Assembly: GCF_947500265.1 (NCBI RefSeq)
Contig: NZ_CANMRN010000001.1
Span: 576,605-640,604 of the forward strand
Origin: an uncultured Psychrobacter sp.
Lineage (GTDB): Bacteria; Pseudomonadota; Gammaproteobacteria; Pseudomonadales; Moraxellaceae
DNA length: 64,000 nucleotides
Reading direction: 5' to 3'
Under the pieces are notes generated by a model that ran no database searches, was not told the origin of the DNA, and saw only the letters and a program-made list of their open reading frames with translations. This document shows positions 1-8,846 of this stretch, in pieces. The first letter of the stretch is position 1. Every line of letters starts with the position of its first letter. A program made the position numbers and the translations under genes.

Positions 1-415
1 AATGCGCGACCTGTTTTTGGTCTTTGATAACGGATGACATGTCACGCAACATACCGACATGGTAGGCTGTCTGCTCGACATAAATCTTGCGATAAGTGAC
101 ATGGCAATCAATAGGTTCGCCATAACGATTGATCATCGAAAAATCAAGTTCGTAAAATCCATGACTGTCTAGGTTTTTACTGATGTCTTTCAAGATAAGC
201 TGCTCTGCTTCTGATAAAAATTCGGCAGCATAAATACCAAGTGGCCGACCAACTAAGAACTCTTCTTTGTAGCCAATCATAAGCTCATAACTGGCATTAA
301 CCGCTAAATAACGTAGATTTTCGTCTAGTATAAATATGGCGTCTTCAAGCTGTTCACATAGCGTACTCATCAACTGCTGCTTGATTGATACTGGAATAGT
401 GTCAAAATTGCTCAT
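1..415 (-). CDS. PAS-domain sensory protein, N-terminal part (cut by window edge)
   Basis: The reverse strand opens at ATG 415 and stays open for 138 codons to the window edge. The translation begins MSNFDTIPVSIKQQL. From about residue 25 it has a typical PAS fold pattern: AIFILDENLRYLAVNASYE, then a GY..EE..VGR segment, and further on VTYRKIYVEQTAYHVGMLRDM, which resembles the last strands of a PAS domain. PAS domains sense small ligands or redox state and usually feed a GGDEF/EAL, kinase or HTH output. The output domain lies outside the window, so the signalling class cannot be stated. No signal peptide or membrane segment is seen in the visible part, so a cytoplasmic sensor is likely. Confidence 0.7.
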   Translation of the reverse strand, partial: MSNFDTIPVSIKQQLMSTLCEQLEDAIFILDENLRYLAVNASYELMIGYKEEFLVGRPLGIYAAEFLSEAEQLILKDISKNLDSHGFYELDFSMINRYGEPIDCHVTYRKIYVEQTAYHVGMLRDMSSVIKDQKQVAH

Positions 416-588
416 AATAATGGCTCACAAAAGATAAGGGCTTATAAAAATAAGAACTGCATTATCAATTTATTAACATTGAGTTGGCATCGCATTTTAC
501 TGTGTACGATACAGAACAGATATTATTTTTGACTATAAGCATAAAGGATAAAAACTACGATAGTCATACTAATACTTATCAGTTTTTA

Positions 589-1485
589 CTAGGTGCTTAA
601 GGCGTGTAAAGTAGCTAACGCTACTACTGGTGCAGTTTCGGTACGCAAGACTCTTGTGCCGATCTGCCAAGGCTCAAATCCAACACTCTGTGCCTGCTGA
701 CATTCATCTTGACTCAGACCACCCTCAGGTCCGATCAACAGTTTGATATAAGGGGTCTGTTGTTTAAGAATATCAGATAGAGCGTTAGGCGTGGCGGGTT
801 GTCCTGCTGCTGGTACGCTCATCTGCATACACAGATCTGCAGCGTTTGCTAATACTTGGTAGTAAGAATTATGACTAAGCACAGAAACGATAGAACTGAC
901 GGCCATTTGCACCTTCGTAACATCAGTAGCCATAGCTTCAGTAGTCTTAGCATCAGAATTGGTATTACTTAGCCATTCGTTGATAGATTGTGGCGCAAGA
1001 ATAAGAGGCGGACGATTAAGACCGCATTGTTCACAAGCGGCGATTGCTACTTGTTGCCAATGCGCCAGTTTCTTTTCAACTTGGGCAGGTTTCAATGTGA
1101 CTTCACCATGGTGGCTGCTGAGCAACTGAATGGCAGTCACTCCAAGCTCAGTTGCTTTTTGGATAGCATAGTCCATACGCTCACCACGGCTCATTACCAA
1201 ACCAATCTGAGTGATAGTAGGCGGCGTACGATCGTCGTCTATATGTGTAAGCAAAGTAGCAGTGGCATTTTTTTTACTGATTGCCTGTAGCTCTACTGTA
1301 TATTCGCCACCAAATCCATCGAACAAAACCCCTTGATCGCCAATATTTGCTCGTAGTACACGGCACCAGTGATGGACAACGCTATCTGGTAATTCGACAT
1401 TGCTACCTAGCGGTAACTCACCCAATTTAGGTAGTGGTGAGGCATCAGCGTTGTCGTTGTTAATGGCATAAAAAAAACGTCGCAC
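589..1485 (-). CDS. rsmE: 16S rRNA (uracil1498-N3)-methyltransferase RsmE
   Basis: 298 residues, with a GTG start (MRRFFYAINN). RsmE methylates N3 of U1498 in 16S rRNA using S-adenosylmethionine. The N-terminal PUA-like part carries HHWCRVLR (residues 38-45). The C-terminal SPOUT knot carries GPEGG (about 252-256) and RVLRTETA (about 278-285), the family hallmarks. The usual length is about 245 residues; the excess lies mainly between residues ~172 and ~240, before the knot motifs, in a Thr/Ala/Val-rich insert. GTG at 1485 gives the conserved MRRFF start expected for the family. It is a single gene, separated from the PAS gene by about 170 bases and from metF by a terminator. Confidence 0.93.
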   Translation of the reverse strand: MRRFFYAINNDNADASPLPKLGELPLGSNVELPDSVVHHWCRVLRANIGDQGVLFDGFGGEYTVELQAISKKNATATLLTHIDDDRTPPTITQIGLVMSRGERMDYAIQKATELGVTAIQLLSSHHGEVTLKPAQVEKKLAHWQQVAIAACEQCGLNRPPLILAPQSINEWLSNTNSDAKTTEAMATDVTKVQMAVSSIVSVLSHNSYYQVLANAADLCMQMSVPAAGQPATPNALSDILKQQTPYIKLLIGPEGGLSQDECQQAQSVGFEPWQIGTRVLRTETAPVVALATLHALST

Positions 1486-1703
1486 GTGGTCTTATTCCTA
1501 TTATTTGATTGAGTATAGTTATTATTAGATCTATAGAATATCACTTGAGACAATTAATGACATTTGTTTTATGAGAATTTTTCTTAATAAAGATAATTAT
1601 TTTTAGAGCAGCATTATTGCACAGTGAAGAAATTTTTAAAAATTAAATAAGATAAAGTGTATGAATAAAACGGTAAAGGGTTATTGGTCAAAATTCTGGC
1701 AAT

Positions 1704-1731
1704 AAAAAACTGGCGCTCCTAAAAGCGCCAG
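1704..1731 (-). terminator. Rho-independent terminator of the ahcY-metF operon
   Basis: A perfect 8-bp stem (CTGGCGCT at 1710-1717 with AGCGCCAG at 1724-1731) has a 6-base loop. Read on the minus strand it is followed by a run of six U. It lies about 55 bases beyond the metF stop codon. Confidence 0.85.
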
Positions 1732-1785
1732 TCATTAATAATGTATTCAGGAATGATTAAGGGGTATTTTAGAATGCTTACAAAT

Positions 1786-2634
1786 TTAAGCGGTCAATCC
1801 CAACGCTTCTACCAAGCGTTTGTTTGGCTCAACTTTGTTCATACTATAAAAATGCATGGCAGGTACGCCCTCGGCAATCAAGCGTTCACACAAGCGATAA
1901 ACCACATCAAAGCCAAACTCACGAATAGCCTTACGATCATCACCAAAATCCGTCAACTGCTTACGTACATAGCGCGGAATATCAGCGCCACAGCTATCAG
2001 CAAAACGCAAGAGATTGCTCGAATTGGTAATTGGCATGATACCAGCGACCAAAGGCTGAGCTACTGTATCAATACCGCGTTTCTCTAACTTATCACGCAA
2101 GTACAGATAGCTGTCAGCGTTGTAGAAAAACTGAGTAATCGACGCATTGGCACCAGCTTGGTATTTATTTACCAAGTTATCAATATCAAACTCAAAGCTA
2201 CGCGCTTGTGGGTGCATTTCAGGGTAGGAGGCCACTTCGATATGGAAGTGATCACCTGAATGCTCACGAATGTACTTTACCAAATCTACCGCAAATGGTA
2301 GTTCACCCATGCCCACCTGACCTGATGGCAAGTCGCCGCGTAGCGCTACTAAGCGTCTAATACCTAAAGTCTTATAATACTCGAGCAATTCAGCGATTTC
2401 ACTTTTATCATCACCAATACAAGACAGGTGCGGCGCGACTTCAGTGGTACCACGCGTACTTAGTGCCTGTACGATATCTAAGGTGCGGCTACGGGTTGAA
2501 CCGCCCGCACCATAAGTTACCGAAAAATAAGCTGGTGACAACTTATTAAGCTCATCGTAAGTGCTGAGAAGCTTTTCGTGACCTTGCTCGGTCTTTGCAG
2601 GAAAGAACTCAAAGGAGAAAGCAGGCTTACTCAC
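1786..2634 (-). CDS. metF: 5,10-methylenetetrahydrofolate reductase
   Basis: 282 residues from the GTG at 2634. This flavoprotein reduces methylene-THF to methyl-THF, the methyl donor for methionine synthase. The start is typical of MetF (KPAFSFEFFPAKTEQG), followed by FSVTYGAGGSTRSRT, RLVALRGDLP, HIEVASYPEMHP and ASITQFFYNAD, which are FAD- and folate-site motifs. An upstream ATG in the same frame (2694) would lie inside ahcY. The GTG is preferred because AGGAG sits 8 bases upstream and because it leaves a 13-base gap after the ahcY stop codon, giving a tight operon. No truncation is seen. Confidence 0.95.
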   Translation of the reverse strand: MSKPAFSFEFFPAKTEQGHEKLLSTYDELNKLSPAYFSVTYGAGGSTRSRTLDIVQALSTRGTTEVAPHLSCIGDDKSEIAELLEYYKTLGIRRLVALRGDLPSGQVGMGELPFAVDLVKYIREHSGDHFHIEVASYPEMHPQARSFEFDIDNLVNKYQAGANASITQFFYNADSYLYLRDKLEKRGIDTVAQPLVAGIMPITNSSNLLRFADSCGADIPRYVRKQLTDFGDDRKAIREFGFDVVYRLCERLIAEGVPAMHFYSMNKVEPNKRLVEALGLTA

Positions 2635-2647
2635 AGTCAGGCTCCTT

Positions 2648-4072
2648 TTAGTATTTATAAGCGTCAGGCTTGAATGGACCTTCAACTGGTACACCCAAAT
2701 ACTCAGCTTGCTTTTGGGTCAGCTTAGTTAGCGTACCGTTAAAGCCTGCAACCATCGCAGCGGCCACTTCTTCGTCTAACTTCTTAGGCAATACTTTTAC
2801 GTATAGGTTGTCAGTACGTTGGTCAGCTGGCAAGTCAGCAAACTTCTCTTCGAACAGATACATTTGAGCCAATACTTGGTTGGCAAATGAGCCGTCCATC
2901 ACGCGTGATGGGTGACCAGTTGCGTTACCTAGGTTCACTAGGCGACCTTCAGCAAGCAAGATCAAATAGTCGTTCTCATCGTCTGAGCGGAAGATTTGAT
3001 GAACTTGTGGCTTGATTTCAACCCAGCGCCAGTTGTCACGCATAAACTGTGTGTCGATTTCGGTATCAAAGTGACCGATGTTACATACCACAGCACCAGG
3101 TTTAAGGGCTGCTAACATATGTCTATCACAAACATGGTAGTTACCAGTAGTCGTGACGATCATGTCAGTGTCTTCAAGCAAACGCTTGTTGATGCTGGCT
3201 GCGCCGCCCGTGTTATCACCGTCGATGTATGGTGATAAGACTTCAAAACCGTCCATACATGCCTGCATAGCACAAATAGGGTCAACTTCTGAGACCCGTA
3301 CGATCATGCCTTCTTGGCGTAAGCTTTGTGTAGAGCCTTTACCTACATCGCCGTAACCGATAACCAAAGCGCGGCGACCAGCAAGGAACATATCGGTAGC
3401 ACGTTTGATAGCATCGTTTAAGCTATGACGGCAGCCGTATTTGTTATCGTTTTTAGACTTGGTAACCGCATCGTTGACGTTGATGGCTGGTACTTTAAGC
3501 GTACCTTTACCAAGCATCTCAACCAAGCGATGAACGCCAGTAGTGGTTTCTTCTGAGATACCATGGATGTTATCAAGCAGCTCTGCATAATCGCTGTGAA
3601 TCAAAGCAGTCAAATCACCGCCATCATCTAAAATTAAGTTAGCATCCCAAAGTTGGCCTGACGCTTCGCCGCCAACATGTACTTGCTGACGTAGGCACCA
3701 CTCGTACTCTTCTTCTGTTTCGCCTTTCCAAGCATAAACAGAGATACCAGCAGCGGCAATTGCAGCAGCAGCATGGTCTTGAGTTGAGAAGATGTTACAT
3801 GATGTCCAGCGTACTTCAGCACCTAGCGCGACTAGTGTCTCGATAAGTACGGCAGTCTGAATAGTCATGTGGATACAGCCAGCGATTTTCGCGCCTTTAA
3901 GCGGCTGGTCTGCTTCGTAGCGACGACGCAAGCCCATTAGGGCAGGCATTTCGGCTTCAGCAAGGGTGATTTCACGGCGGCCGTAATCAGCAAGGCTGAT
4001 GTCAGCGACTTTGTAGTCAGTGAAAGAGGGATCGATCGTATGGGCAGATGGTGTAGTAGACACTGCGTCCAT
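2648..4072 (-). CDS. ahcY: S-adenosylhomocysteine hydrolase (adenosylhomocysteinase)
   Basis: 474 residues, the usual length for the bacterial form. The enzyme splits SAH into adenosine and homocysteine, removing the inhibitory product of methyltransferases. Visible motifs: [16 protein letters not shown] near the N terminus (substrate domain), [13 protein letters not shown] in the middle, the NAD-binding GYGDVGKGS, and the C-terminal KPDAYKY tail characteristic of the family. AGGAG stands 7 bases before ATG 4072. It is first in an operon with metF 13 bases downstream. Its leader (4121-4254) matches the SAH riboswitch, so expression should rise with the substrate. Confidence 0.97.
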   Translation of the reverse strand: MDAVSTTPSAHTIDPSFTDYKVADISLADYGRREITLAEAEMPALMGLRRRYEADQPLKGAKIAGCIHMTIQTAVLIETLVALGAEVRWTSCNIFSTQDHAAAAIAAAGISVYAWKGETEEEYEWCLRQQVHVGGEASGQLWDANLILDDGGDLTALIHSDYAELLDNIHGISEETTTGVHRLVEMLGKGTLKVPAINVNDAVTKSKNDNKYGCRHSLNDAIKRATDMFLAGRRALVIGYGDVGKGSTQSLRQEGMIVRVSEVDPICAMQACMDGFEVLSPYIDGDNTGGAASINKRLLEDTDMIVTTTGNYHVCDRHMLAALKPGAVVCNIGHFDTEIDTQFMRDNWRWVEIKPQVHQIFRSDDENDYLILLAEGRLVNLGNATGHPSRVMDGSFANQVLAQMYLFEEKFADLPADQRTDNLYVKVLPKKLDEEVAAAMVAGFNGTLTKLTQKQAEYLGVPVEGPFKPDAYKY

Positions 4073-4120
4073 AATATGCTCCTATCAGTGGTTAACGAAT
4101 GATAAAAAGAATAAAAACGC

Positions 4121-4254
4121 AGGTGCCGTTGTTTGCGCTGTGAGCGACCAAAAATATGGTCTTTCGACAGTTAACCGAGCCTAACATAACCTGTGATTGC
4201 ATAACTATAGAATGTTAATGCAGTAAATCACTGTTATGGCGCAACACCTCTCGG
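4121..4254 (-). promoter_or_regulatory. SAH (S-adenosylhomocysteine) riboswitch upstream of ahcY
   Basis: Read 5' to 3' on the minus strand from 4254, the leader shows the elements of the known SAH aptamer. CCGAG (4254-4250) pairs with CUCGG (4179-4175) as P1. Directly after it comes AGGUGUUGC, aligned with the consensus GAGCGCUGC. A long P2 arm has CAUAAC pairing with GUUAUG, plus GUGAUU pairing with AAUCAC. UUAGGCUCGG closes P1, and AACGGCACCU lies at the 3' end. AGGUG (4249-4245) can pair with CACCU (4125-4121) as the pseudoknot, a compensated change from the consensus GAGCGC/GCGCUC. The aptamer ends about 48 bases before the ahcY ATG. In the known class SAH binding raises expression; sequestration of the ribosome site is a plausible mechanism. 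Confidence 0.85.
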
Positions 4255-4354
4255 AGGTCGTTATTGTAATAGATGAGTGGTTAATTGTCACCTATTGACT
4301 GAGATAAATGATAAGCAGTCATGGTATAAGTACCTGTATGTTTTTCATAGGTAT

Positions 4355-4382
4355 AAAAAAAGGCCACCTGTAGATGACCTTT
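4355..4382 (-). terminator. Terminator of the TonB-dependent receptor gene
   Basis: An 8-bp stem (4359-4366 with 4375-4382, one G-U pair) has an 8-base loop. On the minus strand it runs into a U tract encoded by the A run at 4355-4361. It lies about 40 bases after the receptor stop codon. Confidence 0.8.
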
Positions 4383-4423
4383 TATATTTAAATAAGCGCT
4401 AGGTTTTTAATTGCTAAATTAGC

Positions 4424-6367
4424 TTAGTACCAGTTATAAGTTAAAGAGGTGAAGAAATTGGTGCCGTCTTGGTTATAACGTGAAGCATATTGACCAAAGC
4501 TTTCATTGGTCGAGTAATCTACATTTGTTATATTGTTAATACGACTAGTCCATGTCAGATTTGGGCTTACATAATAGTTACCGCTAATATTAAACAATGT
4601 ATAGTCATCTATAAATGTACTGTTATCTGAAACATTATATGTTTTGCCAACATACTCAGCTTCAGCACGAATGTCAAATTCGGCAGCTTGGTATCCTATA
4701 TATACTAAGCCAGTATGCTCTGGTCGATAGACCAACTGTTTGCCTTTATTGGCGCCAGAAAGCTCTTCTGCATTGGTATAGGTATATTGGCTACCTAATA
4801 GCACATTATTGATCTGCCAGTCTGACGTTAAGCTGTAACCAGACAGTTCTGCTTGATCAATATTAGTTGCTTGATACTTGAAAGTTGATGGATCATATTC
4901 ATTGCTAATAAGATTCTTGACGCGGCTATAAAATCCTGTCAGACGAGTAGTCTGTAAATCACTATTCGACTCGACAAACAATTCTAGGTTCTTACTTTTT
5001 TCAACTTCTAAGTTTTCATTGGGTACATAATAAGCACTTTCAATATATAAGTCATTCAGAGAAGGTGCTCTATAACCAGTAGCGAAGCTAGTACCAAGGC
5101 GTAAACTAGGTGCTAGCTTCACAGCATAACCTAGGCTATAGGTAGTTTCGCTATCGAACTGTGAATTTTCATCAAAACGAACGTTCGCTTGAAGGTCATA
5201 AGCCTCTTTGTTTAGCTGATAGCCAAGGAAACCGCTCTTGATGATACGATCATTTATCTTATAGCTATCGTTATTATTACTAGGAGTATTGTCATTAATA
5301 TCTACTTCTTGCTTTAGCCATTCTGCACCAGCCTGTAGCTGTCCTGTAGGTAAGCGATAAATACTTAACAAATTTGCTTGTTTTTGTTTCGTTTCAAATT
5401 CATCACCAACTTTGTTATCAACTTTATCCAAACTTTGACCTGTTGATAGCCGCAAGGTCATCTTATCGTTTTCATATTGCGAAAACGCTGATACTGCACC
5501 ATTTTCTTGATCAATTTCTGCATTTTGACCTGGTCCAAAACTATAGTTATCAAACTCAGTATTTGACTTAGAAAAAAGACCTGTTGCACCGATAGTAATG
5601 TTGTCCGTTAAAGGGACGCTTGTATTTAGTGCAAAGTTATTACTTTCAAAACCGTCATCATCTTTATCGTTTCCTGATCGATTTTCAAGAGCTGTAATAC
5701 CTTTAGTTTGGTTACGATTAGCAGATAGACTCAGTTTGGCACCTGCTTCATTTGCAAACTGCGCGGCTACGCCATAGACATAATGGTCGTTTGAGCCAAC
5801 GCCAGCAGTCACAGAAAAGTTGGTCTGTTCGATGTTAGAGCCTTTAGTAAAGACTTGAATAACGCCACCCATTGCGTCTGAGCCATAGATACTAGAACCT
5901 GATGCACCATATAGTATTTCAATACGATCAATTTGATCGACTGGTAGTAGGGTTAATGCAGGCTGTCCGGATGACATTGAGCCATAACGTACACCGTCGA
6001 TTAATACCAATACGCGTTTGCTATCATAGCCACGAAGGTAGAAATTGCTGCTTTGACCCATGCCGCCATCTTGTTTAATACTAAATCCTGGCTGACGTCT
6101 AAGCACTTCCATTACCGTTTGACCTTGATAACGTTTGAGCTCTTTACTATTTACAACACGTGTCTGAGCAATCACATTACTGACTTTAGTAGGTGTGCGA
6201 GTCGCTGTGACGACGATCTCATCAAGTTCAACTTGTGGCAAATTGCTATCGTTGATGGAAGTGTTTTCAGAGGTAGCTGCCATTGCGGTATTTACTGCAA
6301 GTAAGCCAAGCGCGCTCAAAATACTTAAACGAAGATAGGTACGTGAAGATGCACGTGATACAGACAT
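4424..6367 (-). CDS. TonB-dependent outer-membrane receptor, BtuB-like
   Basis: 647 residues from ATG 6367. The in-frame extension to 6421 is rejected because MSVSRASSRTYLRLS begins a clean signal peptide ending near AMA/ATS. A TonB box-like segment (ELDEIVVTATRTP) follows, then a plug domain (GQTVMEVLRRQPGFSIKQ, FYLRGYDSKRVLVLIDGVR, DRIEILYGASGSSIYGSDAMGG) and a 22-strand-type barrel ending in an aromatic residue (SLTYNWY). The overall pattern resembles the cobalamin receptor BtuB. The substrate is inferred, since no cobalamin-riboswitch box or Fur box was found upstream. It lies beside ahcY-metF, genes of the methionine cycle in which cobalamin serves MetH. It has its own terminator and is probably monocistronic. 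Confidence 0.85.
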   Translation of the reverse strand: MSVSRASSRTYLRLSILSALGLLAVNTAMAATSENTSINDSNLPQVELDEIVVTATRTPTKVSNVIAQTRVVNSKELKRYQGQTVMEVLRRQPGFSIKQDGGMGQSSNFYLRGYDSKRVLVLIDGVRYGSMSSGQPALTLLPVDQIDRIEILYGASGSSIYGSDAMGGVIQVFTKGSNIEQTNFSVTAGVGSNDHYVYGVAAQFANEAGAKLSLSANRNQTKGITALENRSGNDKDDDGFESNNFALNTSVPLTDNITIGATGLFSKSNTEFDNYSFGPGQNAEIDQENGAVSAFSQYENDKMTLRLSTGQSLDKVDNKVGDEFETKQKQANLLSIYRLPTGQLQAGAEWLKQEVDINDNTPSNNNDSYKINDRIIKSGFLGYQLNKEAYDLQANVRFDENSQFDSETTYSLGYAVKLAPSLRLGTSFATGYRAPSLNDLYIESAYYVPNENLEVEKSKNLELFVESNSDLQTTRLTGFYSRVKNLISNEYDPSTFKYQATNIDQAELSGYSLTSDWQINNVLLGSQYTYTNAEELSGANKGKQLVYRPEHTGLVYIGYQAAEFDIRAEAEYVGKTYNVSDNSTFIDDYTLFNISGNYYVSPNLTWTSRINNITNVDYSTNESFGQYASRYNQDGTNFFTSLTYNWY

Positions 6368-6797
6368 AGTCGATTCCAAAGTAATCAAGTTAAAAATGCA
6401 GAAATGAGAGGTAACTATCATGACGTAAAAGGGGTCAAAAGTTACAAAAAACAGTATATAAGCAAAACTGCGCTCATTATCTACAAATTAACCCACTTTA
6501 TAAACTACTTTAACCTAATGTTTATTCAAGGTAGGCTGAATGCTACTCATGTTAGCTTGCTAAATAATCTATTAATACTTTACTTAGATATCCTACGAGA
6601 ACTTATTCAACTTTATAAGAGAAGCCTATCCTTATAAACACCTACTATTAAGAGCGCACGTAGAGTAAGAAACCAAATACCAATACAGTTAGCTACAAAA
6701 TTGCGTAATCAAAAGCACTGCTGTTATAAATAATTGTTACTATAGTATGGACGCCACCTGTCATTTATCATGCCATTTTTAAACTAAGAGGTTTGTT
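6368..6797. other. 430-base divergent intergenic region, receptor / mscS
   Basis: This AT-rich region separates two divergent genes and must hold promoters for both. A TATAGT-like element lies near 6740 on the plus strand. I see no convincing -35 partner, Fur palindrome, cobalamin box or conserved small ORF. A 77-codon open frame at 6404 lacks a ribosome site and was not accepted. Confidence 0.5.
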
Positions 6798-8786
6798 TTG
6801 TCTATCAAGCATAATCTGACTCCCAGTCCTTCGCCTAATTTATTCTCTGCTATTACTAAAATACCATTTATAGTCGCGATGCTATTACTGACTATGCTGT
6901 TGAGTATTGCCTTGCCAAATAATGCTTATGCTGTGGAGGCTGGTGCGCTTGGAGTGGGTAATGACAGTAGTGGAGAGACCGTAAGTACGCCATTGCCTGA
7001 TTCATTTGGCCGAGATACACCGCGTCATACGGTACAAGGGTTTATTAGTGCGCTGGGTGAAAATGATTATCTGCTGGCAAGTAATTATCTCAACTTATCA
7101 AAGTCTGATAACCCAACGACCGTTGTGCGACAGTTCAAACAAGCACTGGATGCAGGAGGGCGTTTTCAGCCGGATCTACAGATTAGCAATTCACCTGAGG
7201 GTAATCTAACTGACCAACTGCCACCTAGCCAAGAAAATGTCGGTGTGATTAATATTGGAGAGCGAAGTGTTCCGCTATTGCTAGAAAGGGTGGTCTCAAA
7301 ACAAAACGAACAATATTGGCAATTCTCTAGCGATACGCTGACCTCAGTACCAGAAGTAATAGAAAATACTGAGCCGACCCTAGTCTCTCGCTATACGGTT
7401 GACTCTTTAGATGGTAAAAAGCTTTTCGGTTATCAACTAGCTGATTTGGTCGCCGCGCTCACCATGATTGTGACTAGCTTTGTACTTACTTATGTCGCGG
7501 TATGGTTGCTATACCACTTATTAAGGATTGTTTATCCGTATTTGCGTGGTACGCCATTGCCATTACCTAACAAGGTAATATTGCCACTTTCTGTGGTCAT
7601 TATGGCCCTGATACTATCCGAGGTGATGGTTTATGCAGGCGTATCGGTGACACTACGTGAGCCAGTCAATCGCTTTACGGATATCGCTTCTTGGTTAGCG
7701 CTGACTTGGCTACTATTGCGAGTGATTGACGCGATATTTACCCGAGCGGTAAATCTAAGCTACAAGAAAAACTATACTGAGCGAGTCTCAATTTTGGGAC
7801 TGCTGCGTAAGGTCGTCAAAGCGCTATTACTGATATTTGCAGTGATTGTTATTTTTGGCAATTTGGGTTTTGATTTGACCACTGGTATTGCCGCACTGGG
7901 TGTGGGTGGTTTGGCGTTAGCCCTTGGTGCGCAAAAGACGATTGAAAACTTAGTTGGTAGTGTCGTCGTCGTCGCAGATTCACCTGTGCGTATCGGTGAC
8001 TATTGTAAGTTTGGTACTTACGAAGGGACAGTTATCGACATTGGTATTCGCTCATCGCGTGTACGGACCTTGTCGCGGACGATTGTTACGGTACCAAATG
8101 GTGACTTTTCATCGATGCAGATCGAAAACTTTACCTCTCGCGATATGTTTCGTTTTTTCCACTACTTATATATTAAGCGTACCGCTGATCTTGACGTAAT
8201 ATTCAAAATGGTTAATGATTTGGATGAATTTATAAAAGAGCATGATTTAACTAATCAAGAATGGAATCAGGTCAATATTTTGGAGTTGCGCCAAGATTGC
8301 TATGTTATTCAGTTGCAAGCTTATGTAAATGCTATTGGTATCATTGAGTTCTATGACAAACAAAACGCTTTGTTTGTCGATATATTAAAGAAAGTCGCGG
8401 CATATAAAGTAGAACATGCATTGCCGACTCAGCAGTTGATTGTTAATCAAACGGAGCTTGAACATCATGTGGGAAGTAGCACTGATGAATCAGCAGAAGG
8501 AAATGAATCAGATAACAGTAGTAATTCTGCTAATAATGAAGTGTCTGATAACAAGGAAGTAAACACAAGCGTATACAGGAAAGATTACAACGACGATGGC
8601 GTTAATATTCGTAAAGATAGCGACAAGGCTAAAAATGATGTTGCAAGTCACCACAAATTCTCTATGGCGACCGTCAGCAGAAGTGGTGCGCTTAAGGCAC
8701 TAAAGCATAAAAGTCATATGCTAAGAAAAAGTAAGTTTAAGCACACTAAAAACAAGTCTGGTTTTTCTATATGGAATCAGCCTTAA
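6798..8786 (+). CDS. MscS-family mechanosensitive channel with periplasmic and basic C-terminal extensions
   Basis: 662 residues from a TTG start, preceded by AAGAGG 7 bases upstream. Only this start keeps the whole signal sequence (FIVAMLLLTMLLSIALPNNAYA). Next comes a periplasmic domain of about 170 residues with HTVQGFISALGENDYLLASN, then several membrane helices (about 210-340). The MscS core includes the pore helix GIAALGVGGLALALGAQK and the beta domain ADSPVRIGDYCKFG...VPNGDF. The last ~120 residues are acidic and Ser/Asn-rich, then strongly basic and His/Lys-rich, without a recognised fold. The role is likely osmotic pressure release across the inner membrane. The extensions are unlike the short E. 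coli MscS and point to the multi-domain MscS-like group. Confidence 0.9.
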   Translation: MSIKHNLTPSPSPNLFSAITKIPFIVAMLLLTMLLSIALPNNAYAVEAGALGVGNDSSGETVSTPLPDSFGRDTPRHTVQGFISALGENDYLLASNYLNLSKSDNPTTVVRQFKQALDAGGRFQPDLQISNSPEGNLTDQLPPSQENVGVINIGERSVPLLLERVVSKQNEQYWQFSSDTLTSVPEVIENTEPTLVSRYTVDSLDGKKLFGYQLADLVAALTMIVTSFVLTYVAVWLLYHLLRIVYPYLRGTPLPLPNKVILPLSVVIMALILSEVMVYAGVSVTLREPVNRFTDIASWLALTWLLLRVIDAIFTRAVNLSYKKNYTERVSILGLLRKVVKALLLIFAVIVIFGNLGFDLTTGIAALGVGGLALALGAQKTIENLVGSVVVVADSPVRIGDYCKFGTYEGTVIDIGIRSSRVRTLSRTIVTVPNGDFSSMQIENFTSRDMFRFFHYLYIKRTADLDVIFKMVNDLDEFIKEHDLTNQEWNQVNILELRQDCYVIQLQAYVNAIGIIEFYDKQNALFVDILKKVAAYKVEHALPTQQLIVNQTELEHHVGSSTDESAEGNESDNSSNSANNEVSDNKEVNTSVYRKDYNDDGVNIRKDSDKAKNDVASHHKFSMATVSRSGALKALKHKSHMLRKSKFKHTKNKSGFSIWNQP

Positions 8787-8846
8787 AAGAGACTCTTTTC
8801 TTATGAGTAGTGGTGAGTAACACTGGCTATTTCTTTGCTCAGTTAG

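Noticed and set aside
6404..6637. 77-codon open frame on the plus strand in front of mscS
   Set aside because: No ribosome site, overlaps the receptor leader, composition is that of AT-rich intergenic DNA, and no motif is seen.
6368..6797. Cobalamin riboswitch or Fur box for the TonB receptor
   Set aside because: No GCCACTG-type B12 box and no GATAATGATAATCATTATC-like palindrome could be found on the minus strand upstream of the gene.
8785..8800. Short AAAAG/CTTTT hairpin between mscS and the glycosylase gene
   Set aside because: Only five A/T-dominated base pairs; too weak to list as a terminator.
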